This document shows positions 36,003 to 48,104 of a stretch of DNA of 64,000 bases, piece by piece. The translations under genes were made by a program, and so were the position numbers. Location: the NCBI GenBank assembly GCA_007844125.1, contig CM017567.1, positions 46,717,778 to 46,781,777 on the forward strand. The letters run 5' to 3'. This stretch comes from Sinonovacula constricta (taxonomy: Eukaryota; Mollusca; Bivalvia; Cardiida; Solecurtidae). Below the pieces are notes generated by a model. It saw only the letters and a program-made list of their open reading frames with translations. It made no database searches and was not told the DNA's origin. Each line of letters begins with the position of its first letter. Within the stretch, counting starts at the first letter, position 1.

Positions 36003-36933
36003 GCGATAGAGTAGCAGGCAATTACAAGAAATCGCAGCTGTTCTGTGAGACTTTTTCGGAGAAAAGAACCGAGTAATCCGACTTGAACAGTATAGCTTAC
36101 AGCAATAATGTGTAGTTGCAATTATAATAAGGTAGCAGGCATTCGTATGAAATCGCATTTGTTTGGCGAAGTTATGTAAAACAAAAGGAATTGACTTTGT
36201 CGAGGTCAATAATGCAGCTTGTAATTAAACATGTAGCATTCAACAAAGAAGAAAGCAATATCTAGCTCCCATCAGAGTTACGGTTCGTTAGTCTCGCTTA
36301 TTAATTTAAATGAATCGACAATATAAGGGAGTGTTTAGTCCTTAGAATAATTTTCGTCTGAATCAAATCTTTGATGTCTCACATATGCACTCTTTCTTTT
36401 TTAGTTGTTGTATCCTACCGTGACTTCCTAACAAGATATCACAACCAGCCATATTATACTGACACCGCATCAACCGATCGAGGAACTACCCCTATAAGCT
36501 AAAGGTAAGTGTGGTCTATACCCATGCAATTTTTAGACTTTGATTTGTAACCTTCTCTGATTGAACTTTTTGCCTTTTCATTCGCAAGTTCATAGGGAAC
36601 GATCTATCAACAACACGCTGTTTTCGGAATGATATTTTGACTATTAACACACTCGCAACAACCAAGGTATTCTAAACATGACCAATCTTTCGTTCTAGTG
36701 GGTATTTTCAGTTATTCAAAATATGCCACAAATTCGTTATATAAATACCTGTTGATAAACATAAAAACAACAACATTTCTTAATTGCTTATCAGAATTGC
36801 TACGCACTGGTGTTCCTTGCAGAAATATTTAGAGTAGAAATTGATTTCTCAGGCATGTTTATGCTAGTTTAATCTTACAAACACCAGTTCTGCTCGTTAT
36901 CTTTTACTGAAAATTGTGATGCACGTTTTTCCA

Positions 36934-37426
36934 TTAAAGGTGGTATCAGACAGTTTGGTCCAAAAATATTTTCACTCTACATCTAAGAAAACCATTGTTA
37001 CTTGAACAGAACTAGCAAAATGCGGTTTATTGATGTCCTACACCTGTCTGAAAATTGAACCATAATGCCACAATCATCATTTCAAACACACATTTCCTAT
37101 CTGAGCCACGCTGCACAGTTAGCTATTTTTAAACTTAGAAAACCGCGTGACCGCTTATGGTTTGGCTCATCCACGTCATCCGCTGTGATGTTGATGTCTA
37201 TTTTAGCAGGAATCCCAATTGTTCTTATTTATAGATTTGAAAAGAATGAACATTTAAGTGCTGATTAACGAGTTTTGCTGCCCTAAAATTGACATACTGT
37301 TGAAAATCCCCCAAGCTTATACTAAAGTATGATTTTTTGCAGAAATTATGTACAAATACCACAAATAGAGGTCAGATAATATTACATATATTAGATATAG
37401 GCAAAGTGTTGGGCACAACCTTTTAA
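36934..37426 (-). mobile_element. MITE-T copy, minus orientation, complete
   Basis: TTAA + AGGTGGTATCAGACAGTTTG at 36934; right end GGCAAAGTGTTGGGCACAAC, then TTAA at 37423-37426. 493 bp. Carries the standard interior reversed (CTATCTGAGCCACGCTGCAC, AAACCGCGTGACC). Confidence 0.9.
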
Positions 37427-37787
37427 GACACCAACTTGTAAATGCATTCGTGATGATCCTTTTTTTGATTCAAGTGATAACCGGTTTTGGGAAACTAAGA
37501 TGATTGAAAGAGGTTGAAGACATCAAGCCGAAAGGAATGTAGATCTGAAAGACTTTATTATTGTGTTTTTGTAGTTCCTTAAGTTATTTATTCACGATTC
37601 TAGTTATATTTCGTCTGGGTATTTCGATAATATTATATATAATGCATGTGCTGAAAAAATGCCCAAAGTGGTCCTTAAGAAATATTTTATGAACATTCAT
37701 AATACAAATTCGTATTTTTTTTAGAAACATATCATTGTTCTGGTAGATATGTGGTTATTTTGCTTAAACGTATGCAGAAAACCCCAT

Positions 37788-37849
<62 letters not shown>

Positions 37850-37872
37850 TAATAATAATAATCATAATAATG

Positions 37873-37936
<64 letters not shown>

Positions 37937-37944
37937 TAATAATA

Positions 37945-38018
<74 letters not shown>

Positions 38019-38019
38019 C
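37788..38019. repeat. (AAT)n-(ATT)n palindromic microsatellite
   Basis: About 155 bp of AAT repeats turn directly into about 75 bp of ATT repeats near 37943. This forms a perfect inverted repeat that can fold into a long hairpin. Confidence 0.97.
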
Positions 38020-38574
38020 TGATCATAGAGATTCAGTTGCAAAAACAAGATATTACACTACAAACGTAATATTCGAAACACCTCGCCCATGTGTGTGTCT
38101 TTGATTTCTCTCCATTGAGTTATCAAATACTATCATTCATAACTTCTAAATATATTAAATATATTTCTCAATAGAGACAGCAAACAAATAACATTACACA
38201 ACAAACGACTTTCTAAAGTGACACGTATATAGCGATATACTGAAACATAACAATGACATTAAACAGTGTTGCTGCTAAGAGGTTGTTGATATTTAGAGGT
38301 GACGTTCAGAGAGGTTTTACTGTATTATCATTAATTAGCCAATAAGAATCTTGTCTTTTGTCAGATTGTATCTGAGGTATTCCGAATAGTAATATATTTT
38401 AAATATGGGCCTCGTCTTGAGGCACCACCTGAAGGTAATTAAACAGCTCAATGTATCATCTTATATTTAAAACTATATATCGATTTCTAATTTCTTTTTC
38501 TATCTCTCGTGCAAATTCTTGGTCACTGCGACAAAAGTTATGCATATGTGGTTGGTATTGCGCATATCTACCTA

Positions 38575-41265
38575 TATATTGTCATGGAAACAAAAAAAGA
38601 AAAACGCAAAACAACAACAACAATATTAATCTTCTTCTTGGAATATGTCAGTATTTTTTCTACAGTACACATTAGTTTTGAAACATGATGTCTTAAATAA
38701 GAATGAATGTAAATGATTTTGTCAATTTTCTTAATACTCGGAAATTTTAGCATGTTGTACAATTTAGACATTAAAGGTGTTATCCAGTTTTGATCAAAGG
38801 TGTTTTGTTTTTTTTCTCTCAAATATCGAAATTAGTCGTTGCTAATTAAAAGGGTCCTGCAAAATGCTGTTCATTGATCTGTTTGTACAGAGAAGCACAA
38901 ATCCGCACTTGTCATTGCAAACAGGTATTTCTTATCTGAGCCACTCTGTTGAGATAGCTATTTTAAAACTAAGAAAGCCACGTGACAACTTACTTTTGTG
39001 CTCACGTTATATCGTCATCCGCATAGTCCGCTCTGACTTCGATATCTAATTTTAGCAGATATCACTATTTATAGAGTTGGAAATAAGGAAAGTTTAGAGT
39101 GATTCTTTCGCAATAAGCCGTTTTTAAACTAAGAAAACCACGTGACCATATACTGCGGAGATCACATTATAATCATACAGGTAATGATCTCTGACGTCGA
39201 TATCTATTTTAGCAGAAATTTTCAACGTGCTTCTTCTTCTTCTTCTTCTTCTTCCGATTAAGGAACTGGGCTCTTGATTAGAGCGTAATTAGTTACTTTG
39301 CTTATTTGTAGATTTTGGATAGTTTGAGCAGTACTTTCGCGATTCGATTTTAGTCTAATAATTAAGACAAAGTTCAAAGTAGTCTTCACTTACGAGACTA
39401 TGCAGAAATTGTGCACGAATTCTCCAAAACAGGGTATTATGACATGTACTTGAGATTGGCAAACTGTTGGACACACATTTAAATCAACACTCATATTCCG
39501 GTCAAATGAACTAATGATCATGATACAATTCTACGGGAGCCGTCTAGGACCGCAGTCAGGTCGAAAACATGCCGAATCTCTATATGCTTTGGCTACGGAA
39601 ATATAATTGCTACAGCAACCGTAAAAATAGAGCAAATGTTTAACTCGGTATGTTTCTATGGCGACTTCTATGGTCTGTAAAATGTAATATGAAATATAAT
39701 ATAAAAACACCATTTGACGACCCTACGGCAACTGTGCGGATACCGTAGATTTTCCGCGCGGGCAGCCAGATGAGACTGAGTCATGGGAAGTGGCTTCCAG
39801 CTTCCAGTTGAAGGTTTGCGAGCCACTCTCTGGTCTACTTCTTGGTCGTGTTGACCTTATCTAATGCTTTAATCCGCTTTCAAATATTTGCTAACCTGTT
39901 ACCGAGGTCTTTTTCTCGAAATGAGTTATTTCTAATCGTTATCGGTTGGGTCGAATAACTGTTCTTGTGCTTGAATAGTTTGTTGCATGATGCAATTAGG
40001 CGACAGGAATAAATAGAGGATGGTTGTTTTCTCCGATGTAAGATCGATTATATTTTTATCACCGAGTGATGAGCAAAATATTGTTTTCACAAGTGGCGTA
40101 AAACAATTTTTTTTTTCTGATAAACGGCTTAAAACGATCTTAAAAAACAACGACAACAACAACGACGGCAACAACAAGTTCATGCATTTTATTTAGGTGT
40201 AAGGCATATAACTAAATTTTCATTATATGCAAATATTCTAATTAAATTGATTAAATTGTAATATATTTAAATTTCCATGTGACACTTTTTTTCTGCAAGA
40301 TGGATTCAACATTCTAAATATATTTACAATAGAAATCATCTTATTTCTCCCAGTTTTTTTAAATATAAAATCCAGACATTTTTAAGCGATATATAAATGT
40401 GATAGAATATATAACAAGTTGTCCATGGTAATTGATGGTTAAATAATGTTTGTATCAAATAACAAGGTCGCCATTTCTTGTCTTTGAATGAAAATGAAAC
40501 AGTAAAATAATGGCTGTGAATTGTTGGACGCCGCTTTATGGGGATGATAGATTAACAGACAATAACAGAAAATCGCAGCTTTTTGTGAGATTTCATGAAA
40601 TAAAATACTGCTGGGCATGAATTAAATTCCTCGCCTCTAAAACAATATCTAGGGGGGCGGGGGGCGGGGGGGGGGGCGCTCGTGTTCGAGCTGTTAACAG
40701 TAACCGACTTGTAACTCTCCAGCTTCTCAACGCGTGAATTCCAGTTGCATGTATGTGTGTGCGTGTGTGCGTGTGTGTATGTGTGTGTGTGTGTGCGTGT
40801 ATATATGTGTGTGTGGTTACAAAGCAACAACAATAGCTACTGACCTATTTGGCAATCATCCAGCGACGAAACAGACATGTGCACGTGGTACATGTTAACC
40901 GGAAATAAAAATAGGAGATTAATTTATTAGATTATAAACCGACAATAATTTGTGGGATACTTAAAACAAGCTGCGAGATAGCGATGACGTAGCTATGAAA
41001 CCGATATTTACGAAAACATTTCCACACAAGAGTGACCAGAAAAGCAAATAATTGATTCCCATTAAACACATTTGAGGAGTGAACAAAATTGTTGACTTCT
41101 CTCTTAAGCACCTGCTGTTTGTGGTTATGATGGCGGTTATATTGGCAAATCTATAAACAGCGAACATATTTACGCATTTTAAACTGTTATTAATGATATT
41201 TAATGTTAGACAAATGAAATCGATGTTTTCTATTTGAGGAAATGTTAGGATTTTAGTATCACTCG
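38575..41265. repeat. Segmental duplication, copy A
   Basis: Matches 41920-43650 in the same order and orientation through three anchor blocks. 38582-38690 pairs with 41922-42030 (GTCATGGAAACRAAARAAA). 39530-40010 pairs with 42745-43240 (CTATGGCGACTTCTATGG against CTACGG versions, then TCAAATATTTGCTAACCTGT). 40940-41260 pairs with 43395-43640 (CCGATATTTACGAAAACATT, TAGACAAATGAAATCGATG). Copy A carries a MITE-T; the SINE-1 at 41377 lies between copies. Both copies also contain small non-matching insertions. Confidence 0.65.
38771..39482 (-). mobile_element. MITE-T copy with internal duplication
   Basis: TTAA at 38771-38774 and 39479-39482; 712 bp instead of about 500. The block AACTAAGAAAACCACGTGAC through GATATCTATTTTAGCAGA occurs twice (about 38955-39060 and 39124-39220). 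A (TTC)n run lies at 39232-39255. Confidence 0.82.
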
Positions 41266-41376
41266 CTACGACTCATATTGACGGAGATTTTGTTGAGTAC
41301 TTGAACCATGTTAACTAAAATGCACATATTTCCCGTTTTCATAATTAAATAACTAAGTTAACTCCATTATGAATAT

Positions 41377-41646
41377 GTTTGTTTATTGGGTTTATTGTGG
41401 TCTACTTGAAGCAGATATAGTGCTGCCTTTACTGTGTATAGCATGCTACGAACACCTGGCATGATACCACGCCCAGTCACATTATACTTACACCTGGTCA
41501 TCCAGTCGTGGGACAACCTTTTATTTGCTTGAGCGTTAGTTATACCACTACCATTTTTAACGACTTTGATATGTCGCGGTCCGCGATCGAACCCGGGGCC
41601 TCACGTACCTAGAGCCGACGCTCTACCGATTGCGCTAACAGGTCCG
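41377..41646 (-). mobile_element. SINE-1 copy with internal deletion
   Basis: Minus-strand copy with complete head (TGTTAGCGCAATCGGTAGAG reversed; B box GGTTCGATCGCGG), and end TTTATTGGGTTTATTG. About 40 bp missing next to the tail. Confidence 0.88.
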
Positions 41647-42310
41647 ATTTATGGATATGTATTCTTTTAAATAAACAAAATCAATATTCTTCATTTTATT
41701 ATCTAACTTGCCTAAATTCGCCATGATGCTCAAGCACTTAAATTTGTTCTCATCACTTTCAACAATGTATAATGCAGTCTGAAACGTTTTCAATGGTTGA
41801 AACTGAAAATATTAAAACAAAATCTATATATTACCTTTCTGCAAGGGAGGTACAAAAATGAAATTTATGCAATTCAAGTAACGCCCCTGTCCCTTTATTA
41901 ACGAAGAGAGTCGATTTTTTGTCATGGAAACGAAAGAAAAAACCCGTCTCTGATCTTCTAGGAACTTATTTGTGTTTTTTTTTTCAATATACATTAGTTT
42001 TAAAACCGAATGTTTGTAATAAAATTGGTTTAAAAGCATCTGTCAAATAACTTAAGTAATTCTCGGCAGAAACTGAGCATATTTGCCCCGTTTTTCTTTT
42101 ATATACATCAGATTATGATCTAATGCATTAAACAAAAATTGTGTTAGAACAAACTTCCAAATACGCAGAAGTACTATTACATATAAATAAGCATTTTAAC
42201 ACTGACATGTATATTTTAAAGCTCCTGTTGAAATGAATATCGTTTGCGATACCGTTCTACGGCGCAGGATCGCCCAAAGGTCTTTATTTAGCTTCGACAT
42301 TTGTTCTTTT

Positions 42311-42445
42311 TTAAAAGAGGTATCCGACAATCTGCCGATATCTAATATGTATAACATCTAATATATATCGCTTTAAATGTCCATTATTTCCAAATCTATA
42401 AATAAGCACGATGGGAATTTCAGCTAAAATAGAAAAAATAAATGT
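42311..42445 (+). mobile_element. MITE-T left-end fragment
   Basis: TTAA then AAGAGGTATCCGACAATCTG, followed by ATCGCTTTAAATGTCCATTA. It stops after CAGCTAAAATAG. Confidence 0.8.
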
Positions 42446-42477
42446 ATGTTAGGTCAATTTTGTTAGAACTTAAGACC

Positions 42478-42734
42478 AGGGATGGATCCAGAGGTGGGGG
42501 ATATGGGGATGCACCCACCACCCCCACCAACCAGGTAAAAAGTAAAAAGAGTAGAGTTGTGCAAACACATACATTCAAGCTTAAAATACTAAGCTTTTAA
42601 AGTGAGTTTTGTCTGTTGACTGCTTAGGTCAAAGTAAGGGTCCCTTGCTGTGTATATATATCTGGTATTTACTGCAATAAAGTTGAATGGATCTTGATCA
42701 ATACGCCCCACTATTTTTTTCTGGATCTGCCCTT
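42478..42734 (-). mobile_element. hAT-like MITE, 257 bp
   Basis: Ends CAGGGATGGATCCAG and, reverse-complemented, CAAGGGCAGATCCAG. Flanked by CTTAAGAC and CTTAAGGC (7 of 8 match), as expected for an aged 8-bp hAT duplication. It is the reverse-oriented relative of 9382-9605. Confidence 0.85.
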
Positions 42735-43737
42735 GCTTAAGGCACCGGTCGGTTACCGCAAGACGACTGTACGCAATTCGTTGATTCGCCGTGAATTTCT
42801 CTACGGTCTGTCGACTTTCTACAGCACAGAAATAACCATCTTGTGTTCCACCCGCGGTAAACGGTTATACGGCGACATCTACGGAAATTTATATATAAAA
42901 ACTAGTCATACGGTGACCTTACGGTTTCCGTGCGATTACTTTTTTTTCTGCAGCAACGGCTATGTCTCGTTTTCGTATATTTGTCATAGAGCCAACGTGA
43001 CTAAAGCCCTATATGTGGCTTTTAGCTTCCAACTGGGTTTCCTGGTCACTTTGTCGACATACTTCTTAGGGTGTTTTGGGTCAAATTAGCTCTTTTGATT
43101 TTCTTCAAATGTTTGCTCACCTGTAACCTTGGTCTGTTCTAAAAATGAGTTCAAATTGACAGAAATCGTTATCATAGTAGATGTATCATTTTATTGTTCT
43201 TCTTCTCTACACGGAGTGATAATTGTTTGCAGTTAGGCGCCAGAAATAAAAAAAAAAAGATTTTATTTCCCAATATTCTCAAAACAGGATATTTCGATAG
43301 AATGATCTGTTCACGTGCCTCACTTGACACCGAGAAGAAAAAAAGAACTGTATAAGATTATAAAAAGACACCAGTTCGTGCTAAAAAAATTAAACTGCAT
43401 TTAAAATAGGTGTTGCCGGGGCTTGCGTAGCCCATGAATCCGATATTTACGATAACATTTCCATACAAAAGTGAATATAAATGTAAATAATTGATATCCA
43501 TTAAATCCATTTGAAGAACGATCTAATTTGTTGACTTTTCTCTTAAAAACAGGTAGCTCGGTTTGTGAGTGCACAATTGTTAGACAAATGAAATCGATGC
43601 TTTCTAATTGAGGCATTGTTAGAACAGGGAAAGGTTGTTTATTTCCAAGTGCATAGGAGTGGTTGTTATCCGTCTCGTAGAATTATACTTTATACTAATG
43701 GTCACTGTCAAATGAAACAAAACATCTCTATTTGCAC

Positions 43738-43852
<115 letters not shown>

Positions 43853-44061
43853 TCTTTCTTTTTCCTTTCTTTCTCGTCTCCTCTCATTTCACTCTTGACT
43901 CATCTCTCTACGTAACGAACTACTTTTTGTCGCGTTGGAGACAGGAATAGTATTAAGCTGTTAGATTAGGTCGGCAGCTTCTAATGTAAAGCAGTACCAC
44001 TGTATTTACTGCTAACAAAGTGAATATAAAATATGCCAAGAGTAATTCGTTGTAGCTTGTC

Positions 44062-44399
44062 TTAAAGGTGGTAACCGACAGTTTGAACCAAAACTATTTT
44101 CATTATACAGCTTAGTAAACCATTGTTATATGAACAGATCTCGTAAAATGCTGTTTATTGGTGTCCTATACCTGTCGGATAGGTGAACCATAACGCCACA
44201 ATCGTCCTTACAAACATGTATTTCCTATCTCAGCCACGCTGCACAGTTAGCTATTTTTAAACCAAGAAAACAATGTTTCCATTCATGTTTTAGTTCATCC
44301 ACGTCATCCACTGTGACGTCGATGTCTATTTTTAGCAGGAATCCCACTGATACTGTTACATATATAAGATGTTGACAAACTGTCGGATACCACATTTAA
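44062..44399 (-). mobile_element. MITE-T copy, internally deleted
   Basis: TTAA (44062-44065) then AGGTGGTAACCGACAGTTTG; right end CAAACTGTCGGATACCACAT and TTAA (44396-44399). 338 bp; about 150 bp near the right end are missing. Confidence 0.92.
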
Positions 44400-44419
44400 C
44401 TCATGGACGTTATCCATTT

Positions 44420-44613
44420 AAAACACTTATTAGTTTTTTACTATTGCTTAAATCATTAAAAAATTACCGTATTTTTGTATCTCACCATTCCCGTTTGCCC
44501 ACCTTCTGCGAATAACCGATTATCACACATACATATGTATTATATATGCTGAGATATCTAAATAAGGTTGTTTTAATGGTTTTTAGTAACAGTAAAAAAC
44601 TAATCAGTGTTTT
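44420..44613. repeat. Small foldback element
   Basis: Left arm AAAACACTTATTAGTTTTTT (44420 onward, about 43 bp) is mirrored at 44570-44613 (reverse complement AAAACACTGATTAGTTTTTT). About 105 bp of loop. No clear target duplication. Confidence 0.75.
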
Positions 44614-46303
44614 CTTCTAAATATACATCGGAATTAACTCGAGTAAACTGAAATAGTACTGCCGTATGACTAACCCTTTAACTTTGAATTATTTGTCCTT
44701 ACCACCTGACAATATACAATAATACAATACAACATTTTATTGCGTAAAACATATACACGTTTATAGCAAAACAATATAATATAATATTACTTAGCACAAC
44801 TGACATCATATACGCTCATCATTTTTGTATTGTTTGTATTACTAATTGGAATTATAATTGTCCCATGGTGATGTTTTTTTTGTATGATCGATGATAATAA
44901 AGACTCTTCAAATTTGTCTATGATATGCACTACTTCAATATTTATTATTTAAATAATTGGCTGATTTGTTTTTCTCAGGAGAGCTGTCAATCATTTGAAA
45001 GAGAGGCTATGGCACTTTGTCTGAAAAGTTTGCACATTAATTGCCTTTTAATTGAGTCATTCAATATGCATAGCGATAACATTATCTAATTAAATTATCA
45101 ATTTAGGAGAAAGCTAAGCTTTTTACGTACTAAATGTTTTCTAATGGACTCCACTTTTTTATTATAAATGGTTCAAAATAGGATGTGTGATTAGATCAAG
45201 GCAGCTTATATGAACATGAAGCAATTTAATTGGCTGACACAATAACAACAAAACAGATTAGAGTATGTCAGCTTCTTTATTTCTGACGTATTTATACAGT
45301 ATACTGTCAATTTATAAGCAAACAGCAAAACATATAGCATGTGATTGTGGTGACAAATAGTCATGGGAAAAGGAATTAAGAAAAAATAAACTAGAAAATA
45401 ATCGAACTTTCTCACTTCTCACATGCGCACATGCATACAAGAATATATGACAAAGTCCTATAAGCATTGCAACATATACCAAACTCCGAAAAAGCACAGA
45501 ACAAAGGTATTTCACATGCAAGCCAAGCGAAAAGTAAGAACAAATTTGTGATGAGTCATTTAACGAAAAGAGAAAACCCGACAGTTACCGCCTAGGAACG
45601 GTCAGTCGGCAATATGGACCGACTGGGGTGCTTAAACCGGTTTACAGAGCTCTAACCTCGCACTTCCTGACGAGTTTCTCAAATGCTAGCAAGGAAAAGA
45701 AACACTCTATTAGAATACAAAATGTCCAAGCGCTGATATTTTCTATAAGTTAAGACGAAAGTAGTGACGTCATTGAAAAATCATGTCCACATAGTGCTTA
45801 GAAAAGAATATGGTATTATTTCGATTTAAAAAAACTGCACAAAAATGGTTGACTATAAATAAAATTAACTTTCTGAATCATAAACAAACATGACCAGAGT
45901 CGAATAAATGGTTGTAGCATCCTGTTAATGTGAAGATGGAATTGGAGAACCAATAATATACAATTATTTACGCTTACGCGCGCGCATACAAACCACGCAG
46001 ACAATCGTTGAATGTTACATGTACCGTATGGAGAACAGAAATATCAATGATACTTTGACGTTGAAAGCATGTGCTTCACTTCCTACATTTATCATAACCC
46101 ACTTAACATAAGGTGTTGAAATATAAATCAACATTGAGTAAATTAATAGATGTACAAACAGTGTGTAGCTTAATAAAATGATAATTAATCATGTGGAATT
46201 TTCATTGACCCTGTTACTTTGTCTTAGTCTCGCGCCTTACAGACTCGGGCCATTACGACAATGCTCTTCGATTAGGGTACATTGTTAAAATGGAAATTAT
46301 CTC
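44614..46303. other. No feature supported
   Basis: About 1.7 kb, AT-rich. A less AT-rich stretch at 45580-45680 (CAGTCGGCAATATGGACCGA) looks repeat-like but has no partner in the window. Confidence 0.45.
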
Positions 46304-47055
46304 CCTTGTTAGTTAATATCCGAGGTATTCTAAACAGTAGGTAGATCCTTTTTAGTCGGAATTCTTGGACTTTATCGCTTGTTCTTTTATAGATATTGCA
46401 ATTACAAACAGTGACATTTCTTACCTTTGCACAAATATAAGCATAAAATGCATATAAATTCTTATAGAAATTTGCTGTTTTAAAAAAAAATGGAAGTGTT
46501 TGTTGATGAGTGTCTCTCATGTTGATGAAATGTTTCTCTCATTGCGTTTTTTTTTTTTTAAAAAAATGTGTGTTAAATATGAGCTACATGTATAACTTGC
46601 TACATTTATTAAAGAACACTAATAAATTCTTAATTACATATAAAAATTCGCAAGAAACTCGGATGCTGATTTGACAACTCCGACTTCCGGTATATTGCCA
46701 AAGTCAAGTAAATGAGAGACATTGGTGAATAATCTCCATTGAATTATCCATAAATGCAAGTAGGTCTTTCATATGGATTACACAGTTTTTGTGTATGTGC
46801 TCTTCAGAGTGTATGTTGACTTTTCTGCCTTGCTTGTGATACCCATGTTTATCACCACCAACATACACTTCCTTTTTCTAGTTTAAATAACACACCTCTT
46901 TAAGTATTTAAATGGATTTTAAGCTTATTTTTCTTCAAAAGTAAGACATTTCACTGTGTTTAAATGCACCACTGCAAAAGAACAGGCGATTAAGTCCAAG
47001 AATTCCAACTTAAAGGGCCTAGCTAATGTTTGGACTACCTCGGATATTATATAAC
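46304..47055. mobile_element. About 750-bp TIR element
   Basis: Left AATATCCGAGGTATTCTAAA continuing through GGAATTCTTGGACTTTATCG; right end mirrors it (AATATCCGAGGTAGTCCAAA, GGAATTCTTGGACTTAATCG when reverse-complemented). Inverted repeats are about 75 bp and roughly 80% alike. No coding frame. Target duplication unclear. A related internal fragment is at 26400-26615. Confidence 0.78.
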
Positions 47056-47370
47056 ACGGGATACAATTTCCATTTTACTAGTATACCCAATGGGTGCTTA
47101 TTCGAAGTATTAGGATGTCTTAATATCTTACAATGTCCCCTATTTAAGTTAATCCACAAATATTAGCCCGAGAAGGATTGAAGTATAGGCTTTTTTTCAG
47201 TTAGAAGTCTTTAACAGAAGTTGTTTGGTCAAGGTGCTCAATTTGATTATTTTATTCACTAAAATTCCATGGGAGAACGTGAATTCACTAAAATGCAGAT
47301 AGTATATATATAATATATATTTTATTGTTTAATTGAAAAACGCCTTACTTTGTTATCTTGTGGTTTTGTT

Positions 47371-48104
47371 CCTCAAATCTAGACATTTATCATTTCCAGA
47401 CATTTCTCAATTCCAAACATTTCTCAATTCTAGCCATTTCTCAATTCTAGACATTCCTTAAATCCAGACATTTCTCAATTCTAGACATTCCTCGATTCCA
47501 GACATTCCTCAATTGCAGACATTCCTCAAACCAGACATTTCTCAAGTCCAGACATTTCACAATTCCAGACATTTCTCGATTCCAGACATTCCTAAATTCC
47601 AGACATTCCTCAATTACAGTCATTCCCAGACATTTCTTAATTCCAAACATTTTTCAATTCCAGACATTTCTCAATTCCAGACATATCTCAATTTCAGATA
47701 TTATTCAATTCACAGACATTCCTCAATTCCAGACATTTCTCAAGTCCAGCCATTTCTCAGTTCCAGACATTCCTCAATTCCAGACATTTCTCAATTCTAG
47801 ACATTTCTCAAGTCCAGACATTTCTCAAGTCCAGACATTCCTCATTTCCAGACATTTTTCAATTCTAAACATTTCTCAATTCCAGATATTCATCAATTCC
47901 AGACATTCCTCAATTCCAGACATTTCTCAATTCCATTTCTCAATTCCATTTCTCAATTCCAGACATTCCTCAAGTCTAGACATTCCTCATTTCCAGATAT
48001 TTTTCAATTCTAAACATTTCTCAATTCCAGACATTTCTCAATTCCAGACATTCCTTAATCCCAGACATTCTTCAATTCCAGACATTCTTCAATACCAGAC
48101 ATAT
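47371..48104. repeat. 17-bp minisatellite, about 43 copies
   Basis: Tandem units CAGACATTTCTCAATTC with CATTCCTCAATTC and CAAGTC variants, for about 734 bp. Several variant units recur in blocks, implying block duplication. It yields false ORFs with a QTFLNSRHF-like word on the plus strand and ECLELRNVW on the minus strand. Confidence 0.96.

Larger units (their letters stand above)
41920..43650. repeat. Segmental duplication, copy B
   Basis: Counterpart of 38575-41265, shorter, and carrying its own insertions (MITE-T fragment at 42311 and hAT-like element at 42478). A 131-codon plus-strand ORF at 42694-43089 starts inside the hAT-like element and reads through the duplicated block; its counterpart in copy A is not open, so it is not supported as a gene. 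Confidence 0.65.

Noticed and set aside
42694..43089. 131-codon plus-strand ORF
   Set aside because: Starts inside a hAT-like MITE and its counterpart in duplication copy A is broken; no recognisable domain.
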